Positions 12,661 to 23,668 are shown, counted from the stretch's first letter. The stretch is DNA of 64,000 bases from Hemerocallis citrina (GCA_017893485.1 CM030365.1:45688458-45752457); one strand, 5' to 3'. The notes: generated by a model not told the origin, from the letters alone. Program-made: numbers and translations.

Positions 12661-13240
12661 AAAGTAACAATATCAAAAATAAGATGTGTAATGTAAAATT
12701 CAAAGAAATTGGTATAATAAAATTATTGATCGAAAATGGATGTTAACAGAAGATCCAAAATACATTTTAAAAGGATTTGAAAGCGGTAGAAAATAATTTA
12801 CAAAAATTTTAAATACAGAAAATACATTTTTGGAAAAATAGGGGTACAATATTCCTTATCCAAACACAATTTAAACCGGCTCTTTCTTTACTTTTTTATA
12901 TTTTATTTCCAAATTTTATTCCATGCCTAGTTGACTAAACTACTTTCTCTTGGTTCTTCAAATGGCCAATTTGTAAAAACACACATTTGAGTGCTCAAAA
13001 TTTTCAGCAATCATCACATATAATAAATTTAAATATTGAAATCTTTATCCTTGTTTTATTCCTTGATTTTGCCAAAACACCAAAATTTTGCACTTATCCA
13101 TCTCATTCCTTCAAAATCAAATAAATAAATAAAATAAGTGGAAAGAGGATAAAATTCAACAAAATAACTAAGAACTCGTTGTTTTAATGCATAAAGAGAG
13201 AAATAAAATCATGTATAAATTTCACTCATCACTCGTCACA

Positions 13241-14149
13241 TGGATTGATCTGATGCTATTTCTGTTAGTAGATGATAGGAAGTTAGAACTATGTGTTTCT
13301 TGGATTGAATATGTATTGCTACTAAAACATATTCTATTTTTGTGGTGAATGGAAGTAGTTGTGATGTTGTGATTGAAATTCATGTGTTATATTTTTCTTC
13401 TGGCTGATAATTATGTTGCAATAATATATACTTAGCATCTTATAGTCACCAATAACACAATTATGGCACCACTGGATGACGAGGAGGCAAACTCACAACA
13501 AAAGAGTTGAGGAGAAAAGCAGTGGGGCCAACTGCAGTGACCTCAATGCCGAGATGAGAATTCCCAAGGGTATACCAGATAATGGACGCAAGGGTGTACT
13601 AGAAGATGGAAGCCAGCAGAAACTTAACACCACAAGCTGAAGCATTGAGCAGGAATCCAGGAAATCATGTTCCAGATCCTGTCCAGATGGTTAAGTCGTT
13701 CAAATGAATGAAACCACATGTGTTCGAAAGCCAAGTAGATTGAAGAGTTACTAACGAAGGTATTCATAGTCATAGTGCTTTGCCATGGGGAGCACTGGTG
13801 TGCTTGCGAAGAAGAAGGATGGATCAGTGAGGATGTGCATCAAGTATCATGAGTTCAACAAGGTTACAGTTCGAAACAAGTATCCATCACCTCGAATTGA
13901 TGACTTATTCGATCAACTTTGAGGAGCGGCAGTGTTCACCAAGATTCAGCTTCTGGTCAGGCTACCACAAGGTTTGCGTCAGGAGGAAGATATACCAAAA
14001 ACGGAAGAAGATCATGCCAAATACTTAGCAGAAGTGTTGAAGAAGCTGCAAGAGCACGAATTATATGTGAAGTTGTCCAAGTGCGAGTTATGGAAGACCA
14101 AAGTTGCATTCTTGGCCACATCCTTTTTAGGAAAGAGTGACCACCGACT
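13241..14149 (+). pseudogene. Remnant of gypsy element C: gag start and RT fragment
   Basis: From ATG 13463 an acidic start and then a gag block resembling 'DP..MVKSF..MKP..FE' (about 13675-13730) can be read, with stops. From about 13790 an RT piece follows, recognisable as the same block as in A and B ('[39 protein letters not shown]' read across changes). It then jumps to the later block 'ED..AKYLAEVLKKLQEHELYVKLSKCELWK', skipping the catalytic YxDD region, so RT is internally deleted as well as broken by stops. It is interrupted at 14154 by element A; the integrase part of C resumes at 27454. 13241-13462 has no gene that I can see. Confidence 0.8.
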
Positions 14150-14154
14150 CACAT
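14150..14154. other. Target-site duplication of A, left copy (CACAT)
   Basis: CACAT directly precedes the TGTAATATCC start of the 5' LTR and recurs at 27449-27453 after the 3' LTR. It lies in element C. Confidence 0.9.
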
Positions 14155-14496
14155 TGTAATATCCCGATCGACTATTAATAATATTATTTTATTAATATTC
14201 AACTCCTTGATTATTTTTATTTTCTTTCATGTAGAGTTATCTTTTAGCCATGACAACCTAATTGATAATTAGGAATTGTTGGATAGTTAAACCTAGGGTT
14301 AAAAGACACAAGGGATTAAGGAATTCTTCTAGAACTCTCTCTCTTCCACATCACCCTCCACCTCACCTAAGCACCATACCCTCACCATACCTCCACCTCA
14401 TCCACTCCTTCCCTAGTAGAAACTGGCCCCAATATATGGGGGGTTTTTGTGCAATTGTGTGTGTGCACATTTGCACTCTCCACCCTTCTCTCCACC

Positions 14497-14504
14497 TATA
14501 AATA
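14497..14504 (+). promoter_or_regulatory. TATA box of A, 5' LTR
   Basis: TATAAATA within 'cacctataaatacccctccc', the probable core promoter. It is preserved in the 3' LTR at 23669. Confidence 0.75.
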
Positions 14505-14665
14505 CCCCTCCCTCCACCTTTGTCTCATTTTAGAAAGACAAAAAAGAAAGGAAGAAAAAGAATGAGTGAACTACTAACTTGAGAGCTTTTCTTTGTAGGT
14601 TTAGTAGAAGTTCTAAGAGCTTAGGAGAAAGAGTAGAAGTGCTAGCAAGTCCTTCCAACAAGAAA

Positions 14666-14680
14666 AGAAGGTGGGGGTTT
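14666..14680 (+). promoter_or_regulatory. Candidate leader splice donor of A
   Basis: AGAAG|GTGGGGGT with the GT at 14671, 174 bp after the TATA box. B and C have AG|GTGGGTGT at the equivalent place. A pyrimidine-AG just before ORF1 (AG at 17996-17997) could be the acceptor, which would remove about 3.3 kb of leader. Inferred only. Confidence 0.35.
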
Positions 14681-15464
14681 CTCTTTTGGTTGTTTGTTTG
14701 TTTCAATTGTTGTTTTGGTGTTCCTTCTTCTTCTTATCTTCCTTGTTTGTTTTTGTTCTTTTTGTGTGAATGTTTTGTAGTGGTGTAGTAGGATGTTGTT
14801 CTTATCTTATATGTTGTAGCATAAACACCAAAAAAAAGGAAAAGAATGATAAGAACTTTTATGGAACACATAAGAAGGAATGGTTAGTAGCTATTGTTTT
14901 GACTAATAAAAGAACTAACTACTTGGACTATTTCACTAAGCATATGGAACAATGGTATGAATGGTGGAGTTGATTGTGTTGTTGAATGAACAACTTGACA
15001 TGAACATATGCATATGTGTGTACATACCCATTGGGATGTAGAACTCAACAAGAACTTGACATCAGCATAGTAGAATTATTACATGCATTGAAGATTGTGG
15101 ACTCAATAAATAAATCTTTTTCTTCTTGCTCTCTACTCGAAATGCTAACTTTTGGTTACAAAAGAAGAAGGAAAAAGAAGGAAATGATAAGTAGGTTGTA
15201 ACTCATTATGTGTAATTGTAGATCATAAAGAAAGAAAGAAAGAAGGAAAGATAAATGGTCCTTGTAATAGCTAGTAACTAGTTATCCATACTTAGAAGAT
15301 TAAAAAATGCCATGCTTAAATACATTCATACTTGAGTTAGTAGGTATTCATATTCATGCTTAGTTAATGGATAATGATATTCATGCTTAAAACATAGTAG
15401 ATACTCATGCTTAAGTAAGGTAACTATCCATGACTAGTTGTAGCAACTTTTATGTTATGTTCTA

Positions 15465-15890
15465 TCTATGTTAGAATGTTGTAGGATTATGTTAAAATTT
15501 CCTACCATGTTTAGGAATGTATACCCATGCTAAGTCTATATACATGCTTAGAATGTTGTAGGACTTATGTTAAAATTCCCTACCATGTTTAGGAATGATG
15601 TATACCATGCTAAGTCTATACACATGCTTAGAATATTGTAGGACTTATGTTAAAATTCCCTACCATGTTTAGGAATGATGTAGACCATGCTAAGTCTATA
15701 TACATGCTTAGAATGTTGTAGGACTTATGTTAAAATTTCCTACCATGTTTAGGAATGATGTATACCATGCTAAGTCTATATATATGTTTAGAATGTTGTA
15801 GGATTTATGTTAAAATTCCCTACCATGTTTAGGAATGATGTATACCCATGCTAAGTCTATATACATGCTTAGAATGTTGTAGGATTGATG
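15465..15890 (+). repeat. 80-bp tandem array in A 5' LTR, about five units
   Basis: Unit marker ATGCTAAGTCTATA occurs near 15527, 15606, 15686, 15766 and 15847, an 80-bp period. Each unit also holds 'cttagaatgttgtagga' and 'taccatgtttaggaatg'. Units differ by a few substitutions. Confidence 0.93.
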
Positions 15891-17305
15891 TTAGAATACC
15901 TACCATGCCTTGGAATGTTGTATGTTCATACTAGTTGTATATCCATGCTTGGGTTGTGGTGATTAATCATGTTACGGAGTGGAGATCCATTCTTAAGGCG
16001 GTAGTGGAGATACATGTTCTAAGTAGTAAGCATCCATGCTTAAGTTGTAACTTATGCTCAAATTGTAGTAAGTCTCATGTTTAGATTGTAGTAACTATCC
16101 ATGCTTAAGATTGTTACAAGTGCATGCTAAATCGCATTCATAATTAAGAATGTTGTAAGTTGATGGTTATGTCATATATACCATGATTAGTTGTTGTAGG
16201 TTGATGCTTACAATTGCATACCATGCTTGATTTGCCATAGGTTAAGTAATAAGAATGAGTCATGTTGAAATTGTAGTAGTAACTACCTTGTTGTAGTTAA
16301 TGTTAGTAAGGAGCCATACATGCTTGAATGGTATAGTATAGCATCCTAGTTACATGTTGAAATGTACCCATGTTTTATGTTGTTGGGAAAAGAACCCATG
16401 GACTCTAGTCGGGTGAGGTTCTACTTTAAGATGGAACCATAGCATGTGAGCACTTTCATTTAAAGATAATAAGGGTGGAAAAGTTTTAATAGTTGTAGCT
16501 GGATGAAAAGCTAGTTGAGGGTCTTCAAATTACCCTAGGGGTCATCGACCATCAAGACCGCATCCTACCACCTTAGAACAAATGGATAGATCTCACCTCG
16601 GGCACCGACGGATCTTAACCGATGTAGGTTAATCGTGGGCCGAGAGTGTTGGTAGAATCCGAGTTAGGGGTAGGGATGAGTGAGGGAGACCTCGTTACTA
16701 GAGTCTTGGATCGAGGGACCACGAGTTGGACCATGATAATCTAAGTTGGAAACTATGTAAGATTGCGTAGGAGTAGTAATATCATTAGGGTGGTGAATTA
16801 TAAAATCAATACTTAACCTTTTTGCCAGAAAGAAGGGGAGTTGGTAGTAGAGTGCACCGTACGACCAAACCTTTCTTTGGGGCCGATCTTAGGTGGTGTT
16901 ATTGGGTTGTACCTTCCTGTCAAAGGGATACGTACGGTGCCGTCTCACGAGTTGGGAGCACGGGTTGCGTATCTCGCGCTATTAATTCCTAAAATACCGT
17001 GGCTTGGGGTGCCACAGGATGCATTGTGCAGTCCTGCGCTTGCGAGACCCTAGGGATGCCACAGGGTAGGCTTCGCGCTACCCTGCGCTTACGAGACCCT
17101 ATGATTTTGGATTTGGGATGAGGTCTGGTTAGCCGGGTAGCAGTGGCAAACATGGACACCACTGGCGGACTGCATTAGTGGGACTTGACCACGTCTGCAA
17201 CCTCATCAGTCATGTTGTATCTGTCAGGAACAGGTTGTGTACAATTAGAATTCGTAACGCGGGTTCAAATCCCTATATATGGAGAAACGGCTTGAGATGG
17301 GGCGC

Positions 17306-17323
17306 ATGTAGTATGGGCTGCAT
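17306..17323 (+). promoter_or_regulatory. Conserved LTR hairpin motif, A 5' LTR
   Basis: ATGTAGTATGGGCTGCAT: all six outer pairs can form (one G-U) around a TATGGG loop, about 490 bp before the LTR end. Confidence 0.55.
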
Positions 17324-17816
17324 GTTGCTTTCGGAGACTTGCTGACATTAGAATAGGAGCATCCTAGTTTAGTTGACATTGCATTAGAATAGGAGCATCC
17401 TAGGTTAGTTAACATTTTATTAGATTCTAGTCACAGCACTCACGAACACTTAAACTACACCGACATACTTTACCCTGTTTGTATATGTTGTTTTCGGAGA
17501 TTCGCTGCTATGTTATCAGCCTTAAAGCGTCAGTGAATACTGACGTCCCCACTTTAATAGGTTGTGGATACAAGATTACGAATTGGAAGGGCTCTAGTTG
17601 AGGCGTGATCTACAAGTGAAGAGGCCAATGTTTATCTTTTACATTCATGTATACTCTGATGTAATTTGTTGTATTAATGGGAACACTCGGCCTGTAATAT
17701 TGTGTTAATAAAAAAGTTTAAAATTTTCTTGTTTCTGTGTATTGTGACTAATTGAATGAAAAGGTCCTGGCTCGTGTCTCGGTTTCCCAGTATATGGAAA
17801 TCGGGGTGCTACAGAG

Positions 17817-17829
17817 TGGTATCAGAGCC
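17817..17829 (+). other. Primer binding site of A
   Basis: TGGTATCAGAGCC, complementary to the 3' end of initiator-Met tRNA, three bases after the LTR end. Confidence 0.92.
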
Positions 17830-17998
17830 AACTTCAATTTATAGTCCAACATAGAAGGAAAATATACTTAGGTGCCTTGTAGGGGTTAGGCTTTCTTTTA
17901 GCTGGTTGTAGATAATTATAATTCATACTATTGTTCCTTCAACTTATGTATTATGATGTTCTATATCTATGCTAATTTCCGTGTCCACTCCATACAGG

Positions 17999-18580
17999 AT
18001 GTCGAACGGAGCAGTTCCCCCAGGAAATGGAGGAGCACACGGAGTTGCAGTCGAGGTGGACTCGGACTTGGAGCCCATCACAGATGGGGACGGGTCACCG
18101 GTTGGAGTCGGATTGGCCAATGGAGCCACCGCAGCTGCCGCAGTAGGGGGTGCCCCTGCCAATGGCCAGATCCCAGCACCACCACCCCCACCACCTCCCC
18201 CGCTTAACCCAGTATAGCAAGCTTTCGACCAGGTCTTTCAGGATCTTGAGATATGGGGATGGTGCCATGTCTGCCTGGAAAGCAGGATGGACTCATGTGA
18301 GTTCGTAGCCCTCAACAATGAGAAGGAAATAGTGGAGTTAAGGAGGGCAAGGGCAAGGGCAGACCGCAAGATAGTGATCCTAAAGCACACCCATCGTGTG
18401 CAATTTGCGCGCCTAGAGCGCAAATGCGCGGAGCTGCAGGCACAGATCTCACAGCTACTTGCACTGTTGGCACCACCACCTGCGGTAGGGGAGTGGACCT
18501 CTAGTAGACTGACCAGGCAGTTAGGTGCCCTTAGTCTATTTTGTTGTTTTGAATATTTTGCTTCCTACTATGTGATATAA
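17999..18580 (+). pseudogene. ORF1 upstream of gag in A, one internal stop
   Basis: Starting at ATG 17999, directly after 'ccactccatacagg', the frame reads a Gly/Ala/Pro-rich segment ending in nine consecutive prolines broken by one Ala, then an in-frame TAG at 18215-18217. It then runs on in the same frame to 18580 through a basic, heptad-like coiled-coil region ('EIVELRRARARADRKIVILK' and 'LERKCAELQAQISQLLALL'). Without the stop it would be about 193 residues. I recognise no Pfam-type domain. Element B has an ORF of the same design in the same place (35674-36075), which argues it is a real accessory gene of this element group. A self-associating or gag-interacting role is possible but unsupported. 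The 178 bp to gag have no gene. Confidence 0.55.
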
Positions 18581-18758
18581 TGTAAGGAAGGTAATGCTAT
18601 GTAAGATGTGGGGTTATGAAGAAATGAAGTTAGCTTTATGTTTTCTGCAAGTCTTATGCGCATGATAAAATTGGATGGATGTTATTATTGTTGTTATTAC
18701 TATTATTTTTATATGAAAATTATGATGCCCTGTGTATTCCGTTGCTCTTTTCTACCAG

Positions 18759-19857
18759 ATGTCTCGCAGAACCAGGAGTGGTAGGACCGACAATTTGGAA
18801 GGCGAGGGTAGTGGAGGCAATGGCACAGGTCTTGATTTAGAGACAAAATTTGCTCGTATGTACCAGGCCTTGGGTGACCTCGCAGAAGCGAGCCGAAATA
18901 ATGTGCAGCAACCATGAGCACCCGGAGGTAATCGGAGAGCAGCAGCTACCGACCCCATTAAGATGGTCGAATCATTCCTAAGGATGAGGCCGCCCATTTT
19001 TGAAGGCAAGACAGACCCGAATGGCTGACGACTGGATTCGTCAAGTCGAGACAGTGTTTGAGGTGATGTTGACGCTAGAGGACAGCAAGGTCAGATTGGC
19101 CAGCATTCTGCTAGAAAAAGACGCCGGAGTCTGGTGGCAATCAGTAAAGAGAGGCATGGGCGAAGGGCCCATTACCTGGGAGGATTTCCTAGCAGAATTC
19201 AGGCAACACTATTTTCCGCTGGACGTGCAAGAGGAGAAAGCCATGGAGTTCCACAACCTAAAGCAGGGAAGCATGACGGTTCGAGAATACCAGACCAAGT
19301 TCACCGAGCTTTCCCGCTATGCACCGGAAATGGTACAAGATGAAGTCAAAAAGACCAAGAGGTTTGAGCAAGGACTTAGGCCCGCACTTAGGACCAAGAT
19401 GATACCGTTTTGCATCCGGAGGTTCGAGAAGCTAGTCCGTCGAGCAGCTACGACGGAGTTAGACATGAATAAAGGGTGCCTGAACTACAAGAAATTACTA
19501 GAAGGTGGAACAAGGGAAAGAGGCATGCACCAGCGTCAGGATTCAGAAACCAGGGTGGGAACCAAAAATTTCAGAAGAAGGTTAGCAACCCCAGCAACAC
19601 CAAGACAAGGAACTATTTCACATGTGGCGAGCCAAGGCATTTCAGGAACCAATGCCCCAAGAATAGGAACCCTCAGAATGATGCCCGCTCCTATTACAAT
19701 TGCGGGAAGGTTGGCCATGTTCGTCCAGACTGTCCCCAACTACGGAGGGGCAACGATGGGCCGACTCCCAGGGCAAACAAAAAGGGGATAAACTGCCGAG
19801 GGAAAGTATTTGCACTCACAGAGGAAGACGCCGATGAAGACGAGGGAGTCATCACCA
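18759..19857 (+). pseudogene. gag of A (capsid region and two zinc knuckles), frameshifted
   Basis: ATG 18759 follows a pyrimidine tract and AG ('gctcttttctaccag'). The N terminus (MSRRTRSGR, then LDLETKFARMYQAL) parallels B. A TGA follows at 18915-18917. The capsid-type retrotransposon gag core is in another frame from about 19000 ('WWQSVKRGMGEGPITWEDF', 'EFRQHYFP', 'VREYQTKFTELSRYAPE'), and the end is in a third frame from about 19480. Two zinc knuckles follow (about 19610-19745). In both, the first cysteine is tyrosine (YFTCGEP.H...C and YYNCGKVGH...C), which should weaken zinc and RNA binding. The acidic tail TEEDADEDEGVIT reaches the candidate intron. Gag would form the particle. Confidence 0.82.
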
Positions 19858-19943
19858 GTAGGTGAAGAAATATGACTAAGCTCTTGTAGTATTTTGAATA
19901 TTTTGGCATAAGATATTATTGATGTAACCACTTTTGTAAACAG
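19858..19943 (+). other. Candidate 86-bp intron between gag and pol of A
   Basis: Begins GTAGGTGAAG and ends TTTTGTAAACAG, AT-rich. In the gag frame a TGA (19863-19865) lies six bases inside, so unspliced RNA would end gag here. Removal leaves one base of a codon upstream and two downstream, which restores the frame into protease. Element B has a segment of similar size at the same place and in the same phase. No RNA evidence is available. Confidence 0.6.
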
Positions 19944-22900
19944 GTTGGATTAATATAAATGAAATCCAGGCAACTATTTTATTTGATAGTGGGTCATCGC
20001 ATTCTTTTCTGTCTGGAGCATTCTCTAAGAAGCTGAAATGCACCCAGGAGGCAACTCCGAAATCAGTTTTGTTGGTAGGTACCCCATCGGGAGCAACCCT
20101 CCCTGCAAATTCATGCTACAAGGGATGCAATCTCCTGATTGGCGGGGAGACCCTGAGTATAGACTTGCTAGAGTTGGGATTTGTAGGGACATACGTGATT
20201 ATCGGGATGGACTGGATGTCCAGGCATAGGGCTAGCATCGATTGCAAAGAGAAGAGGGTAACCGTTACCCCATCCGGAGGACTGGAGCTTGTATTCCAAG
20301 GAAAGAATAGGCAGAATGCAGAAATTCTTGCAGCTGCAACTAGGGTACGAGTGCCAAGTGAAGTCAAGGCAATACCAATCGTACAAAAATTTCCCCGCGT
20401 ATTTTTAGAAGAATTACCTGGACTCCCACCGCATAGGGATGTTGAGTTCAGCATTACTATCCAGCCAGGCAGCGCACCAGTGTCGAAAACACCATATCGA
20501 TGGCGCCAGTAGAGCAGAAGGAAGTAAAGGAACAAATTGAAGAACTGCTACAGAAAGGATTCATCAGGCCAAGCGCCTCACCCTGGGGAGCACCTGTGCT
20601 ACTAGTAAAGAAGAAAGATGGAACCTCGAGAATGTGCATCGATTACCGGGAGTTGAACAAGGTCACTATTCGGAACCGGTACCCCATTCCCAGGATCGAT
20701 GACTTGTTTGATCAGCTTCAGGGAGCGGCTGTATTTTCAAAGATTGATTTGCGTTCAGGCTATCATCAAGTTCGGGTCAGAGAAGAAGATATACCCAAGA
20801 CTGTGTTCCGAACTCAGCACGGTCATTACGAAATTTTAGTAATGCCATTTGGGGTGACAAATGCCCCAGCAATCTTCATGGACATGATGAACCGCATCTT
20901 GCGACCATTCATCGATTCATTTGTGGTTGTCTTCCTAGACGATATCTTGGTATATTCAAAAACAGAAGAGGAACATGCTAAGCATCTAACTGCAGTATTG
21001 GCCAAGCTATGAGAACATCAGCTATATGCCAAACTGACAAAGTGTGAATTCTGGAAGTCAGAAGTGGCATTCTTGGGCCATGTCCTTTCTAAGGAGGGAG
21101 TGGCTACAGACCCGCAGAAGATAGAGGCAGTAAGAGATTGGCCTCAACCGAGAACTGTGAAGGAGGTCAGAAGCTTTTTAGGCATGACAGGGTACTATAG
21201 AAAATTCATCCAGAACTATGCCAGAATTGCCGTACTACTTACTGCCCTGATCAAGAAAAACGTGAGTTTTGATTGGACTGAGAAGTGTGAAGATAGTTTC
21301 CAGGAGCTGAAGAAGAAATTGATTTCTGCACCAATTTTGGTTCTGCCTCAACCAGATAAGGGATACGTAATCTTCAGTGATGCTTCGTTTTTGGGGTTCG
21401 GATGTGTTCTGATGCAAGAAGGAAGGGTCATAGCATACGGATCGAGGCAACTTCGACCACATGAGAAGAATTACCCGACACATGACTTGGAATTGGCTGC
21501 GATAATCTTTGCTTTGAAATTGTGGCGGCACTATGTCTATGGATAGAAGGTGAAAATGTTTACCGACCATAAAAGCCTGAAGTATATCTACCAGCAAAAG
21601 GATTTGAATCTCAGGCAAAGGCGATGGTTGGAGGTTCTGGAAGACATAAGACCAGAAATTTTATATCACCCAGGAAAGGCCAAAGTCGTGGCCGATGCGC
21701 TCAGCAGAAAAAGAATTGTAGCCATGCTCACTGTGATAAGACGAGAGCTAAAAGACGAGATCAGACAAGCCGACATTGAACTAGTTGTTCAAGATTTAAG
21801 CACCATTTTGGAAAATCTAGAATTACACCCGAGTCTGAATGACCAAGTCAAGAAGGCTCAATGGGGGGATGCAGAGATTAAAGCACAAAAGCGGCTAGTC
21901 AACGAAGGAAAAGCCTCAGAGTTCAATATAAGGGAAGGGTCGCTTTGGTTTGGGAGCAGGTTGTGTGTGCCAAGAATCAACGAATTGCGGGAAGATATCA
22001 TGAAGGAAGCACACTCCACCTTACTCACAGTTCACCCAGGAAGCACAAAGATGTATAAGGATATAAAACAACATTTTTGGTGGACTGGAATGAAGCGAGA
22101 TGTGGCAGAGTTTGTGGCCAAATGCCTTACATGCAAGAAACTCAAGGCGGAAAACCAGAGACCAGGAGGTCTACTACAGCCACTACTCATTCCAGTGTGG
22201 AAATGGGAGAACATCAGCATGGATTTCATCACAGGACTGCCCAGAAGTTCAAAGGGGAATGACTCAATTTGGGTAGTAGTGGACCGCTTGACAAAGACCG
22301 CACATTTCCTTCCAGTAAAGACGACTTGGTCGGTGGAAAAGCTAGCAGAGGTCTACATAGAAGGCATTGTAAAGCTACATAGGGTGCCAGTGTCAATCGT
22401 TTCCGACTGGGATGCCAGGTTTACATCCCGATTTTGGCAGAGTCTGCAAGAGGCCTTAGGAACGAGACCAGATTTTAGCACAACTTTCCACCCGCAAATG
22501 GATGGGCAGACAGAAAGAGTTAACAGAATTCTCGAGGACATGCTGAGGGCATGCATAATGGACTTCGGAGGGAGCTGGGAACAACATTTAGCATTGGTAG
22601 AGTTTGCATATAATAACAACTATCAAGCAAGTATTGGGATGGCTCCATATGAAGCGTTGTATGGAAGGAGGTGTAGGACCCCTGTGTGCTGGTTTGAAGT
22701 AGGTGAAAGACAAATGTTCGGACCTGAAATAGTGCAACAAACATCCGAAAAGATCGAACTAATCAGAAAAAGGATGCAAGTAGCACAAACCAGACAGAAG
22801 AGCTATGCTGACAACCGCCGGCGAGACTTAGAATTCGAGGAAGGTGATTCGGTATTTCTGAAGGTCTCACCTACAAGGGGAGTGGTCAAATTCGGAAGAG

Positions 22901-23256
22901 GTGGCAAGATAGCACCAAGGTATATTGTACCCTACCAGATTTTGAAGAGGATCGGAAAGACGGCATACAAACTAGATCTACCAGCCGAATTATCCCAGGT
23001 ACATGATGTGTTCCACGTTTCAATGCTAAAGAAATATGTACCAGATCCAAGTCATCAGCTGCCAGATGTCCCTGAAGACCTACAAGTAGACCTTACATAT
23101 AAGGAGCGACCGGTGAAAATCATCGATCGTCGGGATAAAGTACTAAGAAACAAGACTATTCCGATGGTCAAGATTCTTTGGAGGAACCAGTTCGTGGAAG
23201 AAGCCAATTGGGAGACGGAAAGCCAGATGAAGCTCTCTTTTCCCGAGTTATTTTGA
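19944..23256 (+). pseudogene. pol of A: protease, RT, RNase H, integrase, chromodomain-like tail
   Basis: Protease active site FDSGSSHSF is at about 19982-20008. The protease-RT linker ends with a one-base frameshift near 20505. RT follows ([25 protein letters not shown], catalytic FLDDILVYS at about 20932-20958), then a nonsense TGA at 21010-21012, the RT thumb/RNase H region with FSDAS, and a TAG at 21544-21546. The last stretch (21550-23256, 568 codons) is open: RNase H end with FTDHKSLKY, an integrase HHCC zinc region (HPGSTKMY...CLTC), the integrase core (DFITGLP, then WDARFTS with Trp where D usually follows S, and the NRILEDML block), and a chromodomain-like C terminus. One frameshift and two stops make it inactive as a single protein. 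Confidence 0.92.
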
Positions 23257-23312
23257 GTATTGTTGTTTTCTCCCCGCCTCACTTAGTACAGTTCTGAGGA
23301 CTGAACTATTCT

Positions 23313-23325
23313 AAGAAGGGAGTAT
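23313..23325 (+). other. Polypurine tract of A
   Basis: AAGAAGGGAGTAT immediately before the TGTAATATCC start of the 3' LTR. Confidence 0.85.
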
Positions 23326-23668
23326 TGTAATATCCCGATCGACTATTAATAATATTATTTTATTAATATTCAACTCCTTGATTATTTCTATTTTCTTTCA
23401 TGTAGAGTTATCTTTTAGCCATGACAACCTAATTGATAATTAGGAATTGTTGGATAGTTAAATCTAGGGTTAAAAGACACAAGGGATTAAGGAATTCTTC
23501 TAGAACTCTCTCTCTTCCACATCACCCTCCACCTCACCTAAGCACCATACCCTCAATATACCTCCACCTCATCCACTACTTCCCTAGTAGAAACCGGCCC
23601 CAATATATGGGGGGTTTTTTGTGCAATTGTGTGTTTACACATTTGCACTCTCCACCCTTCTCTCCACC

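Larger units (their letters stand above)
10089..13240 (-). repeat. Ty3-type LTR F, minus strand, cut by copia E
   Basis: Non-coding. Read on the minus strand it has a TATA-like box (12091-12101), a leader rich in C/T followed by 'gggatcc...tcttcg...taaggcaagt', a module also present in LTRs D1 and D2 at the same relative place, and then long AT-rich LTR body. Near 10089 the minus strand reads 'gtagcaaccatgt', matching D1 at about 46107, so the LTR is interrupted by E before its end. The outer end at 13240 (minus strand TGTGACGAGTGATGAG) is tentative. No internal genes of F are in the window. Confidence 0.6.
14155..17813 (+). repeat. 5' LTR of gypsy A
   Basis: TG...CA repeat of 3659 bp: TGTAATATCC at 14155, ending GCTACA at 17813. 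It contains a TATA box, a donor-like site, a five-copy 80-bp array, a hairpin motif (17306-17323) and the conserved 3' third shared with B, C and G. Short ORFs inside are chance. Confidence 0.93.

Noticed and set aside
14262..15201. Series of 60-79 codon ORFs in A LTRs, repeated at 23433-24375
   Set aside because: They occur twice only because the LTR does; no domain, and small differences between the LTRs do not favour synonymous sites as far as I can see.
17255..17275. Pol III box B (GGTTCAAATCC) in the A LTR
   Set aside because: No box A at suitable spacing, and the equivalent sequence in B, C and G does not keep the box; it is likely chance.
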